Source of the DNA: Azorinus chamasolen
Taxonomy: Eukaryota; Mollusca; Bivalvia; Cardiida; Solecurtidae
Reading direction: 5' to 3'
Length of the DNA: 64,000 nt
NCBI GenBank assembly: GCA_963576725.1
Contig: OY755241.1
Coordinates: forward strand, 372,001-436,000
In this document: positions 46,360 to 56,971 of the stretch, piece after piece
Numbering within the stretch: position 1 is the stretch's first letter
Layout of the letters: each line of letters starts with the position of its first letter
Notes under the pieces: generated by a model
Database searches by the model: none
What the model saw: only the letters and a program-made list of their open reading frames with translations
What the model was told of the DNA's origin: nothing
Program-made: the position numbers and the translations under genes

Positions 46360-47028
46360 CGCATTTTATCTGTTGCTCTGAAGAAGTGTTCATGAAACTT
46401 AGTCAGAATCATTGCCTGGATAAAACTTTGGACGAGTTTGAAAATGGGTCATGTGCGGTCTAAAACTAGGTCACTAGGTCAAATAGTAGAAAATACTTGT
46501 GAACACTCTAGAGGTCACATTTTAAGCCAAATCTTTATGAAACTTCATCAGAATGATTGTTTTGATAAAATCTAGGACGAGTTCGAAAGTGGGTCACGTG
46601 GGGTAAAAAATAAGTCACTAGATTAAACAGTAGAAAAGCCTTGTAAACACTCTAGTGTCATATTTTTTTGTCCAATCTTCATGAAACTTTGTCAGAATGA
46701 TTGTCTTGATAAAATCTTGCACAAGATCGAAAATTGGTCACGGGGTCAAAAACTAGGTCACTAGCTCAAATAAGAAAACCTTGTGAACACTCTAGAAGTC
46801 ACATTTTTAGCCCAATCTTCATTGGTCAGAATGATTGTCTTGATTAAATCAATATTCTAAATCTTTGAAACTCTTGTTCTACAGAACCACTGCTTATGAT
46901 CCACTATCAACATTGTTCAAATATTGTCCCTTATGTCAATATTGGCCCCATCTTGGGGTCATCCAGCTATAATTCTAAATCTATGGTAATCAGGAGAGCG
47001 ATTAAGGGCCATCTTGGCCCTCTTGTTT
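46360..47028 (+). mobile_element. Pearl-like element, about 143-bp monomers, truncated at left
   Basis: Monomers with GTGAACACTCTAGAGGTCAC and GGTCACTAGGTCAAATAG recur at about 140-145 bp. The 3' end reads GGGCCATCTTGGCCCTCTTGTTTA. It is the same monomer type as 178-1470 but lacks the head. Confidence 0.6.
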
Positions 47029-47059
47029 ATCTAAGGGGTGCCTGGCCTAAATTTTCAAT

Positions 47060-47180
47060 TTCGTTTTGTTAAATATTGAAATTTCTATCAGCAAACAGTG
47101 TAGACTCTGATCAGACGCTGCAATATGGGGCGTCTGATCAGAGTCTACACTGTTTTCCCATATGCCATATAGGGGATCGT
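47060..47180. mobile_element. Fam A MITE core
   Basis: GCAAACAGTGTAGACTCTGATCAG is mirrored by CTGATCAGAGTCTACACTGTTT around GCTGCAATATGGGGCG. Confidence 0.65.
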
Positions 47181-47301
47181 GGGAGCAAATGGGCTAAAAT
47201 CATAGGGTCTGGTCAGGTTCTGCACTGTTTGCCACCCGTTACAGTTTGTTCTGTTTTGCTGATGTGTATGACACTAGCACCTGACTGAAAGAACATTTTA
47301 A

Positions 47302-47549
47302 CCCTGTACTCCATTAAAATTTATGTAAGAAATGACGACATGAATATTGATCAGTTTATTCTTTTATAATGGCACATAAACACAGGAAATTTTGTCAATG
47401 GCAGAATAACTATTATAGAATCAAATTTATATTATTTCATGAGCAAACAGAGTAGATGTTGAACAGACGGCTCCTATAGGAGCTGTCTGATCTAGGTTTG
47501 CTCTTTTTGCAGAGGCAAAGAATGGCGTACGCATTCATGGAGTAACGGG
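47302..47549. mobile_element. Fam A MITE, complete, TTAA on both sides
   Basis: TTAA at 47298-47301 and 47550-47553. The termini are CCCTGTACTCC and GGAGTAACGGG. The central palindrome is GACGGCTCCTATAGGAGCTGTC. At 248 bp it is the best complete Fam A in the window. Confidence 0.75.
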
Positions 47550-47659
47550 TTAAACATAGTTGTTGATCTGCTTTAACACAGAGCAGTCCCCCATGGTTTA
47601 TACTGCTGATTTGGAAACAAACATCAAATTGGTGTTGAATAATGAAACCTTTATGCCCT

Positions 47660-48010
47660 TTTTATACGCCCGTTTGAAAAAACGGGACGTATTATGGAAT
47701 GGCACTGTCTGTCCGTCTGGCTGTGTTAACATCTCTAACTCAAGTTCCGCTTGGTGGATCCTTCCCAAATTTAACCAATATGTTTATCTAGACATGCTAC
47801 AGTAGCCAGCCAAGTCCCGGCTCATTTATCCAAGGCCAAGGTTGCTTAATTGGACTAAGAATTTGCGTTTAGCATTTGCGTTAAGCAAGAATGTTAACCT
47901 CAATTTATGTGGAACAAGTGCACTTATTTCCATAACACTTTGTGATAAAGCTTTGAAACTTGGAACACTTGTTCACCGTCACAACCTTCACCTGTAGGTA
48001 AGAGTAAATA
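47660..48010 (+). mobile_element. Pearl-like element, truncated
   Basis: TATACGCCCGTTTGAAAAAACGGG forms the head hairpin, followed by GTCTGTCCGTCTGGCTG and AACATCTCTAACTCAAGTTCC as at 3796-4440. The 3' end is missing. Confidence 0.65.
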
Positions 48011-48109
48011 AATTTGTCAATACAGTTTCTGTGAGACACCAATTTGATTAACAGTGATTGTAGTATTTCAGTAAATGGTTAAGAAAGCCATGGGTGAATC
48101 AAATATTTT

Positions 48110-48480
48110 CAAATAATTTGGATCTGAATGAGTCTGATTATACTTTGCATGGGTATTATATGCTGTGGATCCAAATGAGATGCTTTGGATCTGAGATAGA
48201 TGCTGTGGATCTGGATGAGATGTTTAGGATCCAAATAAGATGCTTTGGATGGATCTGGATGAGATGCTGTGGATCCAGACGATGTTTAGAAACTGGATGA
48301 GATGTTTTTGATCTCAATGAGATGCTTTGGATTTGGATGAGGTGCTTAGTATTTGGATGAGATGTGGATCTGGATGTGATGTGGATCTGGATGTGATGTG
48401 GATCTGGATGAAATACTTTGGATGTGGAGTAGATGATGTTGATCTGGATAAGAGGCGTTGGATGCTGTGCTGTGCTACTC
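48110..48480 (+). repeat. Minisatellite, ~18-24 bp units
   Basis: Units like GGATCTGGATGAGATGCTTT repeat with variation throughout. The minus-strand frame rich in His, Pro and Ile is produced by the unit. Confidence 0.8.
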
Positions 48481-48542
48481 CAAACTGACACACTGACTGT
48501 ATTTCATGTTGAATTGGAGAAAAGGTAATCAAAACTCATTAA

Positions 48543-48744
48543 CCCATTCCCATGTAGGCTATTTTTAGATCCAACCTCTTTGAACAAATTTACCGAAAAG
48601 GAGCATTTATAGAATTGTGTAGTGTTGAAACCATTGTGAAAAATAGAGCATTTGCTCCATAGGACCAACTGCTCTATTTATCACAATGGTTGCTCTAAGT
48701 GACTTTTACAGAAGCGTCAAAAGGCGTCTATATGCGGGAATGGG
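48543..48744. mobile_element. Fam B MITE, complete, TTAA on both sides
   Basis: TTAA at 48539-48542 and 48745-48748. The termini are CCCATTCCCATG and GCGGGAATGGG; the core arm is AGAGCATTTGCTCCATAGG with one mutated base in the opposing arm. Confidence 0.8.
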
Positions 48745-48954
48745 TTAATTGATATGCATTGGTGTCCTGAAAGGCAAGCATTGAAAACCCTAATTAGTTG
48801 ACTCCTGGAAGAGCCCTCTAATCAGGGTCTTGACTGTTTACCTAAATTTTCAAAGAATTATTTTGGAAATAATATTGGATTGGTACTAAGGCATACTGGA
48901 TTAATTGTAATCAATTCTCTCGTGGACTCTTTGTTTAACTCTTTGTATACGGGA

Positions 48955-48984
48955 CAGACAGGCATTGTTTTTGTGAGCGGCGAC

Positions 48985-49023
<39 letters not shown>

Positions 49024-49030
49024 TCACTCT
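48955..49030 (+). repeat. Truncated pearl-like head with TGTC tract
   Basis: GACAGGCATTGTTTTTGTGAGC precedes about twelve TGTC units. It resembles the start of 42101-44723 without the monomers. Confidence 0.5.
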
Positions 49031-49427
49031 CACGAGTGATATATTATGGACTATAAGATCAAAAGATATCTTGTTCTTCCTTTCCTTGTGGGTCTATTTT
49101 TTGACTGCTGTAAATGACACTGTCTATTTTGAGCAGACTGGACCAGATCCTGGTACTCCAAATATTCTAGTTTGCGATAATGCAGACTGGACCAGACCCT
49201 GGTACTCACAAGTTCTCTGGTTTGAGATCATGCTGGCTGAACTAGATCTTTGTTCTCCAATCTTACCAGCTAGGCTTGCATAACAAGAGTGCCTTTGCTT
49301 TTGGGGGTCAAGTTTGTGTAGAGGGAGATGACATCAACCCAAGATGTCGCCATGTCGAAGATAGTCGATCAATGCCAAATTTCTGCTCCCATAATAACAG
49401 CTGTCAGAGAGCCATCTAACATTAGGC
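49031..49427. other. Unassigned; short direct repeats
   Basis: GCAGACTGGACCAGA.CCTGGTACTC occurs twice at 49134 and 49182, with a third diverged unit after. No gene supported. Confidence 0.4.
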
Positions 49428-49745
49428 ATAGGTCCAGTAGTTAGGGTCACGGACTGTCGATCCTACTGCCTTACACTGGCAGACGTGATCGTGTGATTAA
49501 CATGCCCGACTACAATACTAGGGGTCCCAGGTTCAATCCCCCGACCAAGTCTTTCCTATGAGACTATGAACTGAGGTTTGATGTATTAGTGCTTTACACT
49601 GGGCATCAAAAAGAGCCAGAGAAACTCTTGTCGATATTGAGAGTAGGGCATCGTACCTGGGTTTGAATCTTCTCTCCTTGGCGACCAGTTAGCCCATAGT
49701 GAGAAGAAACTGACGTTAATCAACACAAACACACTGCCTTACACA
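49428..49745 (+). mobile_element. tRNA-derived SINE
   Basis: A perfect B box, GGTTCAATCCC, lies at 49530-49540; the A box is less clear. The body contains AGAGCCAGAGAAACTCTTGTCG and GTAGGGCATCGTACCTGGG, shared with the reversed copy at 33083-33292. Exact ends are uncertain. Confidence 0.5.
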
Positions 49746-49924
49746 GCTATGTGTTACATCCAACTGCTGGAAATTTCTGACTGCCAGTTTACAAAAACTC
49801 CTGAGTTTACAGTTACGCTAGCTCAAAAGCTTACCAATCAGATTTAAGCAACCTCTTTTGGAATGAATAGTTGTGGCTATCCATCACTGATAAGGGACTT
49901 GATCTTTGACAGAGTTTGTACATC

Positions 49925-50080
49925 TGGCTTTGTATTTGCAAACAGTGTAGACCCAGATCAGGGAACTCAAAGATGAGCCCTCTGGTCAGGGTCTGCACTG
50001 TTTGCCATGGAACATGCAAACAGTGTGGACCCAGATCAGAGAATTCCTAGATGAGCTCTCTGATCAGGGTCTGCACAGTT
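49925..50080. mobile_element. Two Fam A MITE cores in tandem
   Basis: GCAAACAGTGTAGACCCAGATC ... GGTCAGGGTCTGCACTGTTTGCC is followed at once by a second core with GCAAACAGTGTGGACCCAGATC. The same arrangement recurs at 54120-54345, linking the two flanks of the trinucleotide arrays. Confidence 0.7.
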
Positions 50081-50081
50081 T

Positions 50082-50158
50082 GCCATGGCAGGGGAGGGGT
50101 GGGTGGGGAGTGGAGGGTTGGAAGGGGGGTTGGGAGAGGGGTTGGGGATGGGGGTGTA
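50082..50158 (+). repeat. G-rich tract, potential G-quadruplex
   Basis: Runs such as GGGGAGGGGTGGGTGGGG and GGGGGGTTGGG repeat over about 75 bp, immediately between a Fam A core and a trinucleotide array; the same order occurs near 53825-53870. Confidence 0.65.
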
Positions 50159-50219
50159 GTTTTAGTTTTGCAGTAGCAATAGTAGTAGTAGTACTAGTGT
50201 CGCAGTAGTAGAAGTAGTA

Positions 50220-50743
50220 TAGTAAAACCCCTCTAAACAGGAATTTTAGTGAAGATTTTGGATATTTTTATACTCCCCAAATCCTCTTTGGGGAGCATAT
50301 AGTCGCTGCTTTGTCTGTACGTCTGTCCATTTGTCCATCCATCGTAACTTTGTCCAGAGCATACCACAAAAACTGTAATAGATATCAACATGAAACGTCA
50401 TAGGTAGATTGATCTCGATAAGGAGAAGTTCTGTGCACAAGAACCATCACTCTGTTTTGCATATTTCAGGAGTTATTGCCCTTTGTTATTGCTCTTACTT
50501 CTAAACATGTCTGGAGCGTAACACAAAAACTATAATAGGTATGAAAATGAAACTTCATAGGTAGATAGATACTACTACTGATTCTCTTGTTAGGCAGGTG
50601 GCTGCTAAAGGTAGGGTGAAAGTCATGCAAAAAGCTCCTTGGGGAATTTTATGTATGACTTTCACTCTGCATTAAGCTGCCACCTGTCTCCAAGTCCGAT
50701 ATTTATATTAAATTTAATGTCTGGTTTAAGGGGTTTTTAGTGT
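50220..50743. mobile_element. Fam C MITE split by a pearl-like fragment
   Basis: Left end TAGTAAAACCCCTCTAAACAGG; right end GGTTTAAGGGGTTTTTAGTG. The inner palindrome GGTGGCTGCTAAAGG ... GCATTAAGCTGCCACC lies at 50598-50685. A foreign segment occupies 50266-50591. Confidence 0.65.
50266..50591 (+). mobile_element. Pearl-like element (CTCCCCAAA hairpin), short
   Basis: The head CTCCCCAAATCCTCTTTGGGGAG is a hairpin, followed by GTCTGTACGTCTGTCC and two monomers with ACATGAAAC.TCATAGGTAGAT. It ends CTCTTGTTA, the group's terminus. Confidence 0.7.
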
Positions 50744-50745
50744 AT

Positions 50746-51353
50746 TATTATTGGTAGTAGTATTAGTAGCGGTAGCAGCAGCAGTAGTAGTAGTATCAGT
50801 ATTAGTGATAGCAGCAGCAGCAGCAGTAGTAGTAGTAATAGTTATAGTAGTAGTAGTAAGAGTAGTGGTGGTAGTAGTATTAGTAGTAGTAGTAGTAGTA
50901 GCAGCAGTAATAGTAGTAGCAGCAGCAGCAGTAGTAGTAGTAGTATAGTAGTAGCAGCGGTAGTAGTAGTAGTAGTAGTAGCAGCAGCAGTAGTAGTAGT
51001 GTAGTAGTAGCTGCAGTGGTTGTAGTAGTAGCAGCAGTGGTAGTAGTATAGTAGTAGTAGTAGTAGTAGCAGCAGTGGTAGTAGTCATAGTAGAAGTAGC
51101 AGTAGTGGTAGTATTAGCAGCAGTGGTAGTAGTAGTAGTAGTAGTAGTGGTAGTAGTAGCAGCGCTAGTAGTAGCAGCAGCAGCAGTATTTTTTGCTTAG
51201 TAGTAACAGCAGCAGTAGCAGCAGTAGTAATAGTAGTAGCAGCAGTAGTAGTAGTAGCAGCAGTGGTAGTAGTAGTAGTAGTAACAGTAGTGGTGGTATA
51301 AGTATCAGTAATGGATGTAGTAGCATCAGTAGTAGTAGCAGCGGTAGTAGTAG
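50746..51353 (+). repeat. AGT/AGC trinucleotide array
   Basis: About 600 bp of AGT triplets with AGC and GGT variants. All long frames here are repeat artefacts. Confidence 0.9.
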
Positions 51354-52089
51354 TTGAGATTTGTCAACTATACCGATGCCGAATCCGATACTTATAACGA
51401 CAATTATTCACCGAAAATGAGGGACTTTCTCAAACTTTCTGCAAGCCTATTGATACGTTTGATAGTTAAGGCCATATCGAAAGTAAAATTAGGTTCAGGT
51501 TCACATATTTTTTTCATTTTTTTACCTTTCAGGCCCAGCAGCGAGGGACCTCGTTTATTTCCACCGTCCATTTGATGTGTGAGGGTCGGAGATCCGCCCC
51601 CCCCCACAACACCTTACACACTGACATATCAATATAGTACATACAAATTCACAAACAGTATAAGAGATGGATATCAGACATATAACGAAATATAACGATA
51701 ACGATATTTTTGAATGAGTTGTTATAAATGTAAAGCTGGTGTTATTCCGAAGGCATAACAACCAATCGCACAAGTCTTTTGGCTAAAATCTCTTTTCCTG
51801 TACATTTAAGCGGTATGGCTAAAACAGTAATCCCATATGTACGGTCGCTGCAAGAACCAATTTAGATTAATTATAAAACTAGCAATTTAATCAAAGTAGT
51901 AAAAACATTAATTGACAGGCCGGTTATTTATCTATTGTGTTCTTATTGTCTACATCCTACATGTTACACTATACTGATCTTTTAAGATATTTGTAGAATA
52001 CGTACTGTATTTTTAAGATTTTTGAAAAATATGCATGGTATTTTGCCATAATTTTTCAAAATTATATTCCCTGTTATTTTGTACGGCGG
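51354..52089. other. Unassigned DNA
   Basis: Sequence complexity returns to normal. A GA-to-CCCCCCCC run lies near 51595. No exon with good splice signals was found. Confidence 0.4.
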
Positions 52090-52918
52090 TCTGTCACATA
52101 TATATTTAGCTCACCAGAGCACAAAGTGCTCAGGGTGAGCTTTTGCGATCGCTTGATGTCCATCGCCCATCGGCGTGCGTCGTGTGTCGTCAGTCGTCAA
52201 CAATCTGAACCTTTAAAATATTCTCATCTGAATCTACAAGGTTATCAACTTTCATCTTTGGCACATAGCATCACCTGTAGATCCTCTACGAAAGTTATAT
52301 AAATTATGCCCCTGGGTCAAAATTGGTCCGGTCCCAGGGCTGGCCAGTTTTCTATAGAGACATATTGTGAAAGCTTTGAAAATCTTCTCCTCTGAAACTG
52401 GAAGGTCCTCAGCCTTCATATTTGGCACATATCATCCTCTTTAAGTCCTCTACAAAAGTAACATGAATTATGCCCCTGAGGTTAAATGAGACCCAACCCA
52501 GGGGTGGTCAGTTTTCTATAGAAAAAGGTAGTGCGGTGGTCTAGTGGTAACGCGCTTGACTACCAATCCGGAAGTCCGGGGTTCAAATCCCGGTCCCTCC
52601 TGGAAATTTCAGAGACGCGTTTCAGGGTCTCCCATCCACACCCCCTCTCCACCCAAGGGTTACAATGGGTACCTGTGAGGGTCAATAGCCGGTACTGCGG
52701 CTACATTATTGCGCCATATCTTAGTTTTTGCTCAATAGGCGAATGACTCAATGACCAGGGGAGTAAATGTACAGTCGGCTGAGCGGTCATTCGGGCTGAA
52801 AGTAGACTAGGTGCTTTACTTTTTCTGTATAAACACATAAAAAATAAAACTTGAAAAATTTGAAAATCTTCTCTGATTGTCTGGTAAGCGATATCAGGGT
52901 CATCATGGCCCTCTTGTT
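52090..52918 (+). mobile_element. Pearl-like element (GAGCAC head) interrupted by a SINE
   Basis: The head CTCACCAGAGCACAAAGTGCTC is the intact hairpin. About two monomers follow, then a foreign segment, then the 3' end GATATCAGGGTCATCATGGCCCTCTTGTT. It is the short relative of 57058-59699. Confidence 0.7.
52529..52850 (+). mobile_element. tRNA-derived SINE with strong A and B boxes
   Basis: The A box TGGTCTAGTGG (52537-52547) and B box GGTTCAAATCC (52580-52590) are near consensus and correctly spaced. The tRNA-like head is followed by a body with ACAATGGGTACCTG, a motif I associate with the conserved central domain of metazoan SINEs of the Meta type, and an A-rich tail. A functional tRNA is unlikely: the T stem has a G-G mismatch and the acceptor arms do not pair well. 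Confidence 0.7.
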
Positions 52919-53004
52919 CATATGGTGAGTATAAAAGCAAATATAGCCAGCTACTATTCGAAGAAGTTTAATCATTACAACTGCAGTTACATGTTTTTAC
53001 AGCT

Positions 53005-53140
53005 TAACCCTTTACTCTATAGCTTGTTTTCAGTATTAAAGACAGATGGTGGCTTAAAGCTGACTGAAAGGAAAGCAGAATGCTTCCAAAGGAGCATTCT
53101 GCTTTAGTTTCAGCCTGCTTTAAGCTACCATCTGCTAATA
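53005..53140. mobile_element. Fam C MITE core
   Basis: CAGATGGTGGCTTAAAGC ... GCTTTAAGCTACCATCTG forms an inverted pair around CAGAATGCTTCCAAAGGAGC. Terminal CAGT ends are not preserved. Confidence 0.6.
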
Positions 53141-53574
53141 TATAGGAAGTATACAAGTTGGGTGCTGTCGATATGACCTTAACATTAACAACGCATCTTC
53201 CTTAGAAAAGCGGACAGCCTTTTCCGTCTTTGAAAAAGTGTACCTGAAACCAATACCATTTTCAGTGGCCTTCTCAGTATGGTACAGCTTTATAATGCGC
53301 ACGATAAATGCGTGCATGGTCGTCGTTTAAAAGTTTATTCATGTGTACATGTTTTAAGGATTTTCATTTCAAATTATATTGTCACTTAAGTTAATATATG
53401 AAACATGTATAATCTTCTACATTTTATAACTTAAAGAGTAAAGTTACACTAGTTAAAACAATAATTAATACAATGAGTCATAAACCTATGTACTACACAA
53501 AAATGTTTTGAGAACATCCCCAAATATTTACCACAGTCAGCAGCGGTATCGGCATTGGCATAAATGACACATCT
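53141..53574. other. Nothing recognised
   Basis: Ordinary AT-rich DNA between a MITE core and the trinucleotide array. Confidence 0.4.
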
Positions 53575-56500
53575 CAAGTAGTAACAGTAGTGGTAGTATT
53601 AGTATCAGTAGTAGTAGTAGTAGTCATAGAAGGGGTGGTGGTAATAGACAGTAGTAGTAGTAATAGAGGAAGTAGTACATGTAGTTATTAGTTGTAGTAG
53701 TAGTACTTGATCTTTGGCAGACTTTGTACATGTATGTCATGCTTTTGTTTTTTCAAACAGTGCAAACCCAGATCAGGGGGCTAAAGAGTGAGCCCTCTGA
53801 TCAGGATTTACACTGTTTGCCATGGTAGGGGAGGAGGAGGAGGTGTTGGGAGGGGATTTTGGGAGTAGTATAGTGGTAGTAATAGTGTAGCAGTATAGTA
53901 GTAGTAGTAGCAATAGTAGTAGTAGAATTTGTAATAATAGTATCAGTAGTAGCAGGGGTCGTGGTAATAGACAGTAGTAGTAGTATCAGTAGTGGTAGTT
54001 TTACATGTAGTATCAGTAGTTGCAGTAGTAGTAGTAATAGAGGAAGTAGTACATGTAGTTATTAGTTGTAGTAGTAGTTCTTGATCTTTGGCAGACTTTG
54101 TACATGTATGTCATGCTTTTGTTTTTGCAAATAGTGCAGACCCAGATCAGGGGGCTAAAAAGTGAGCACTCTGATCAAGATATGCACTGTTTGCCATGGA
54201 ATATGCAAACAGTGTGGACCCAGATCAGAGGGCTCCTAGATGAGCTCTCTGATCAGGATATAATATTTGCAAACGGTGTGGACCCAGATCAGAGGGCTCC
54301 TTGATTAGCTCTCTGATCAGGGTCTTCACTGTTTATAATGGTAGGGGAGGAGGTGTTGGGAGTGGAAGGGATTGTTGAGTAGTATAGTGGTAGTAATAGT
54401 GAGCAGTTACAGTAGCAATAGTTGTATAATAGTTGTAGTAGTAGTAGCAATAGTAGTAGTAGTAGTAGTAGTAGCAATAGTAGTAGTAGTAGTAGTAGTA
54501 GCAATAGTAGTAGTAGCAATAGTAGTAGCAGAAGTTATAGCTGTAGCAATAGTAGTAGTTGTAGTAGTAGTAGCAATAGTAGTAGTTGTAGTAGTAGTAG
54601 CAATAGTAGTAGTTGTAGTAGTAGTAGCAATAGTAGTAGTTGTAGTAGTAGTAGCAATAGTAGTAGTTGTAGTAGTAATAGTAGTAGTTGTAGTAGTAGT
54701 AGCAATAGTAGAAGTTGTAGTTGTAGTAATAGTAGTAATAGTAGAAGTTGTAGTTGTAGTTGTAGTAGTAGTAGCAATAGTAGAAGTTGTAGTTGTAGTT
54801 GTAGTAGTTGTAGTAGCAATAGTAGTAGTTGTAGTAGTAGTAGCAATAGTAGTAGTTGTAGTAGTAGTAGCAATAGTAGTAGTTGTAGTTGTAGTAGTAA
54901 TAGTAGTAGTTGTAGTAGTAGTAGCAATAGTAGAAGTTGTAGTTGTAGTAGTAATAGTAGTAGTAATAGTAGAAGTTGTAGTTGTAGTAGTAGTAGCAAT
55001 AGTAGAAGTTGTAGTTGTAGTTGTAGTAGTTGTAGTAGTAGCAATAGTAGAAGTTGTAGTTGTAGTAGTAGTAGTAGTAGCAATAGTAGTAGTTGTAGTT
55101 GTAGTAGTAGTAGTTATAGTAGAAGTTATAGTAGTAGTTGTAGTAGTAGTAGTAGTAGCAATAGTAGTAGTTGTAGTAGTAGTAGCAATAGTAGTAGTTG
55201 TAGTAGTAGTAGCAATAGTAGTAGTTGTAGTTGTAGTAGTAATAGTAGTAGTTGTAGTAGTAGTAGCAATAGTAGAAGTTGTAGTTGTAGTAGTAATAGT
55301 AGAAGTTGTAGTTGTAGTAGTAGCAATAGTAGAAGTTGTAGTTGTAGTAGTAGCAATAGTAGAAGTTGTAGTTGTAGTTGTAGTAGTAGCAATAGTAGAA
55401 GTTGTAGTTGTAGTAGTAGCAATAGTAGAAGTTGTAGTTGTAGTAGTAGTAGTTATAGTAGAAGTTGTAGTTGTAGTAGTAGTAGCAATAGTAGACGTTG
55501 TAGTTGTAGTTGTAGTAGTAGTAGTAATAGTAGAAGTTGTAGTTGTAGTTGTAATAGTAGAAGTTGTAGTTGTAGTTGTAATAGTAGTAGCAATAGTAGA
55601 AGTTGTAGTTGTAGTAGTAGTAGTTATAGTAGAAGTTGTAGTTGTAGTTGTAGTAGTAGTAGCAATAGTAGAAGTTGTAGTTGTAGTTGTAGTAGTAGTA
55701 GTAATAGTAGAAGTTGTAGTTGTAGTTGTAGTAGTAGTAGTAATAGTAGAAGTTGTAGTTGTAGTTGTAGTAGTAGTAGCAATAGTAGAAGTTGTAGTTG
55801 TAGTTGTAGTAGTAGTAGCAATAGTAGAAGTTGTAGTAGTAGTAGTTATAGTAGAAGTTGTAGTTGTAGTTGTAGTAGTAATAGTAGTAGTTGTAGTAGT
55901 AGTAGCAATAGTAGTAGTTGTAGTAGTAGTAGCAATAGTAGTAGTTGTAGTAGTAGTAGCAATAGTAGTAGTTGTAGTTGTAGTAGTAATAATAGTAGTT
56001 ATAGTAGTAGTTATAGTAATAGTTGTAGCAGTAGTAGCAACAGTTGTAGTAGTAGTAGCAATAGTAGTAGTAGTAGTTGTAGTAGTAGTTGTTGTAGTAG
56101 TAGTAGTAGTAATAGTAGTAGTGAGAATAATATGTAGTAGTACTAGACAGTAGTGGTAGTGGTAAACATAGTAATAGTAGAGGTAGTAGTAGTAGTAGTA
56201 GTTAGTAGTAGTAGTAGTAGTTAGCAGTAGTAGTATACATAGTAGTATGTAATAGTAGTTTAGTTAGAAGTAGTCAGTAGTAGTAGTAGTAGTAGTATGT
56301 AGTAGTAGTTAGTAGTAGTAGTAGTATTAGTACGTAGTAGTAGTAGTAGTTAGAAGTAGTAGTAGTAGTGGTATTTTAGTTAGTAGTAGTTAGTCGAAGT
56401 AGTTAGTAGTAGTAGTAATAGTAATAATAGTAGTAGTAGTTTAATTTTAGTAGTAGTAGTAGTTAGAAGTAGTAGTAGTAGTAGTGGTATTTTAGTTAGT

Positions 56501-56735
56501 AGTAGTTAGTAGAAGTAGTTAGTAGTAGTAGTAATAGTAATAATAGTAGTAGTAGTTTAATTAGTAGTAGTTAGTAGTAGTAATTTAGTTAGTAATAGTT
56601 AGTAGTAGCTAGTAGTAGTAGTTATTAGTAGTTTAGTTAGTAGTAGTTAGTAGTTAGTAGTAGTAGTAGTTAGTAGTTATTAGGAGTTTAGTTAGTAGTA
56701 GTTAGTAGTTAGTAGTAGTAGTAGCAAATATGTGA
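53575..56735 (+). repeat. Large degenerate AGT trinucleotide array with MITE cores
   Basis: Plain and variant AGT triplets dominate. From 54420 to 56130 a higher-order pattern, AGTTGTAGTTGTAGTAGTAG followed by CAATAGTAGA, repeats with 36-60-bp spacing; from 56150 on TTAGTAGTAG units prevail. Fam A cores interrupt at about 53755-53825 and 54120-54345. The very long frames (poly-Val/Ile or Ser/Cys) result from the absence of in-frame stops in two of three phases. Confidence 0.9.
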
Positions 56736-56759
56736 AAACATGTTTATATGAAGGAATGG

Positions 56760-56965
56760 GTTAAATCTGATTCTACACTTTCTGTCATGGCCAAACATAG
56801 TAGACAGAGATCAGGTGGCTCCTACAGGAGCCATCTGATCAGTCTGCTCTATTTGCTTATGGCATGATATAGATCTGATTCTACAGTTTTAGTCAAAAAG
56901 TCCTTCAACAATTTTACATCATGAAAATTCAGCTAATGAATATTCATGATGTGACAGTCTTTCTT
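56760..56965. mobile_element. Fam A MITE
   Basis: The core is GGTGGCTCCTACAGGAGCCATC, with AGATCTGATTCTACAG and ATGAATATTCATGATG segments. TTAA precedes at about 56759-56762; the right terminus is lost. Confidence 0.6.
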
Positions 56966-56971
56966 TTTGTT

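Noticed and set aside
48156..48491. 111-codon minus-strand frame rich in His/Pro/Ile
   Set aside because: Derived from the GGATCTGGATGAGATG minisatellite.
52529..52600. Functional tRNA gene
   Set aside because: Boxes are good but stems are mismatched and a SINE body with an A-rich tail follows.
54372..56153. Open frames of over 500 codons (poly-Val/Ile and Ser/Cys)
   Set aside because: Artefacts of the AGT trinucleotide array; stop-free in two phases by composition.
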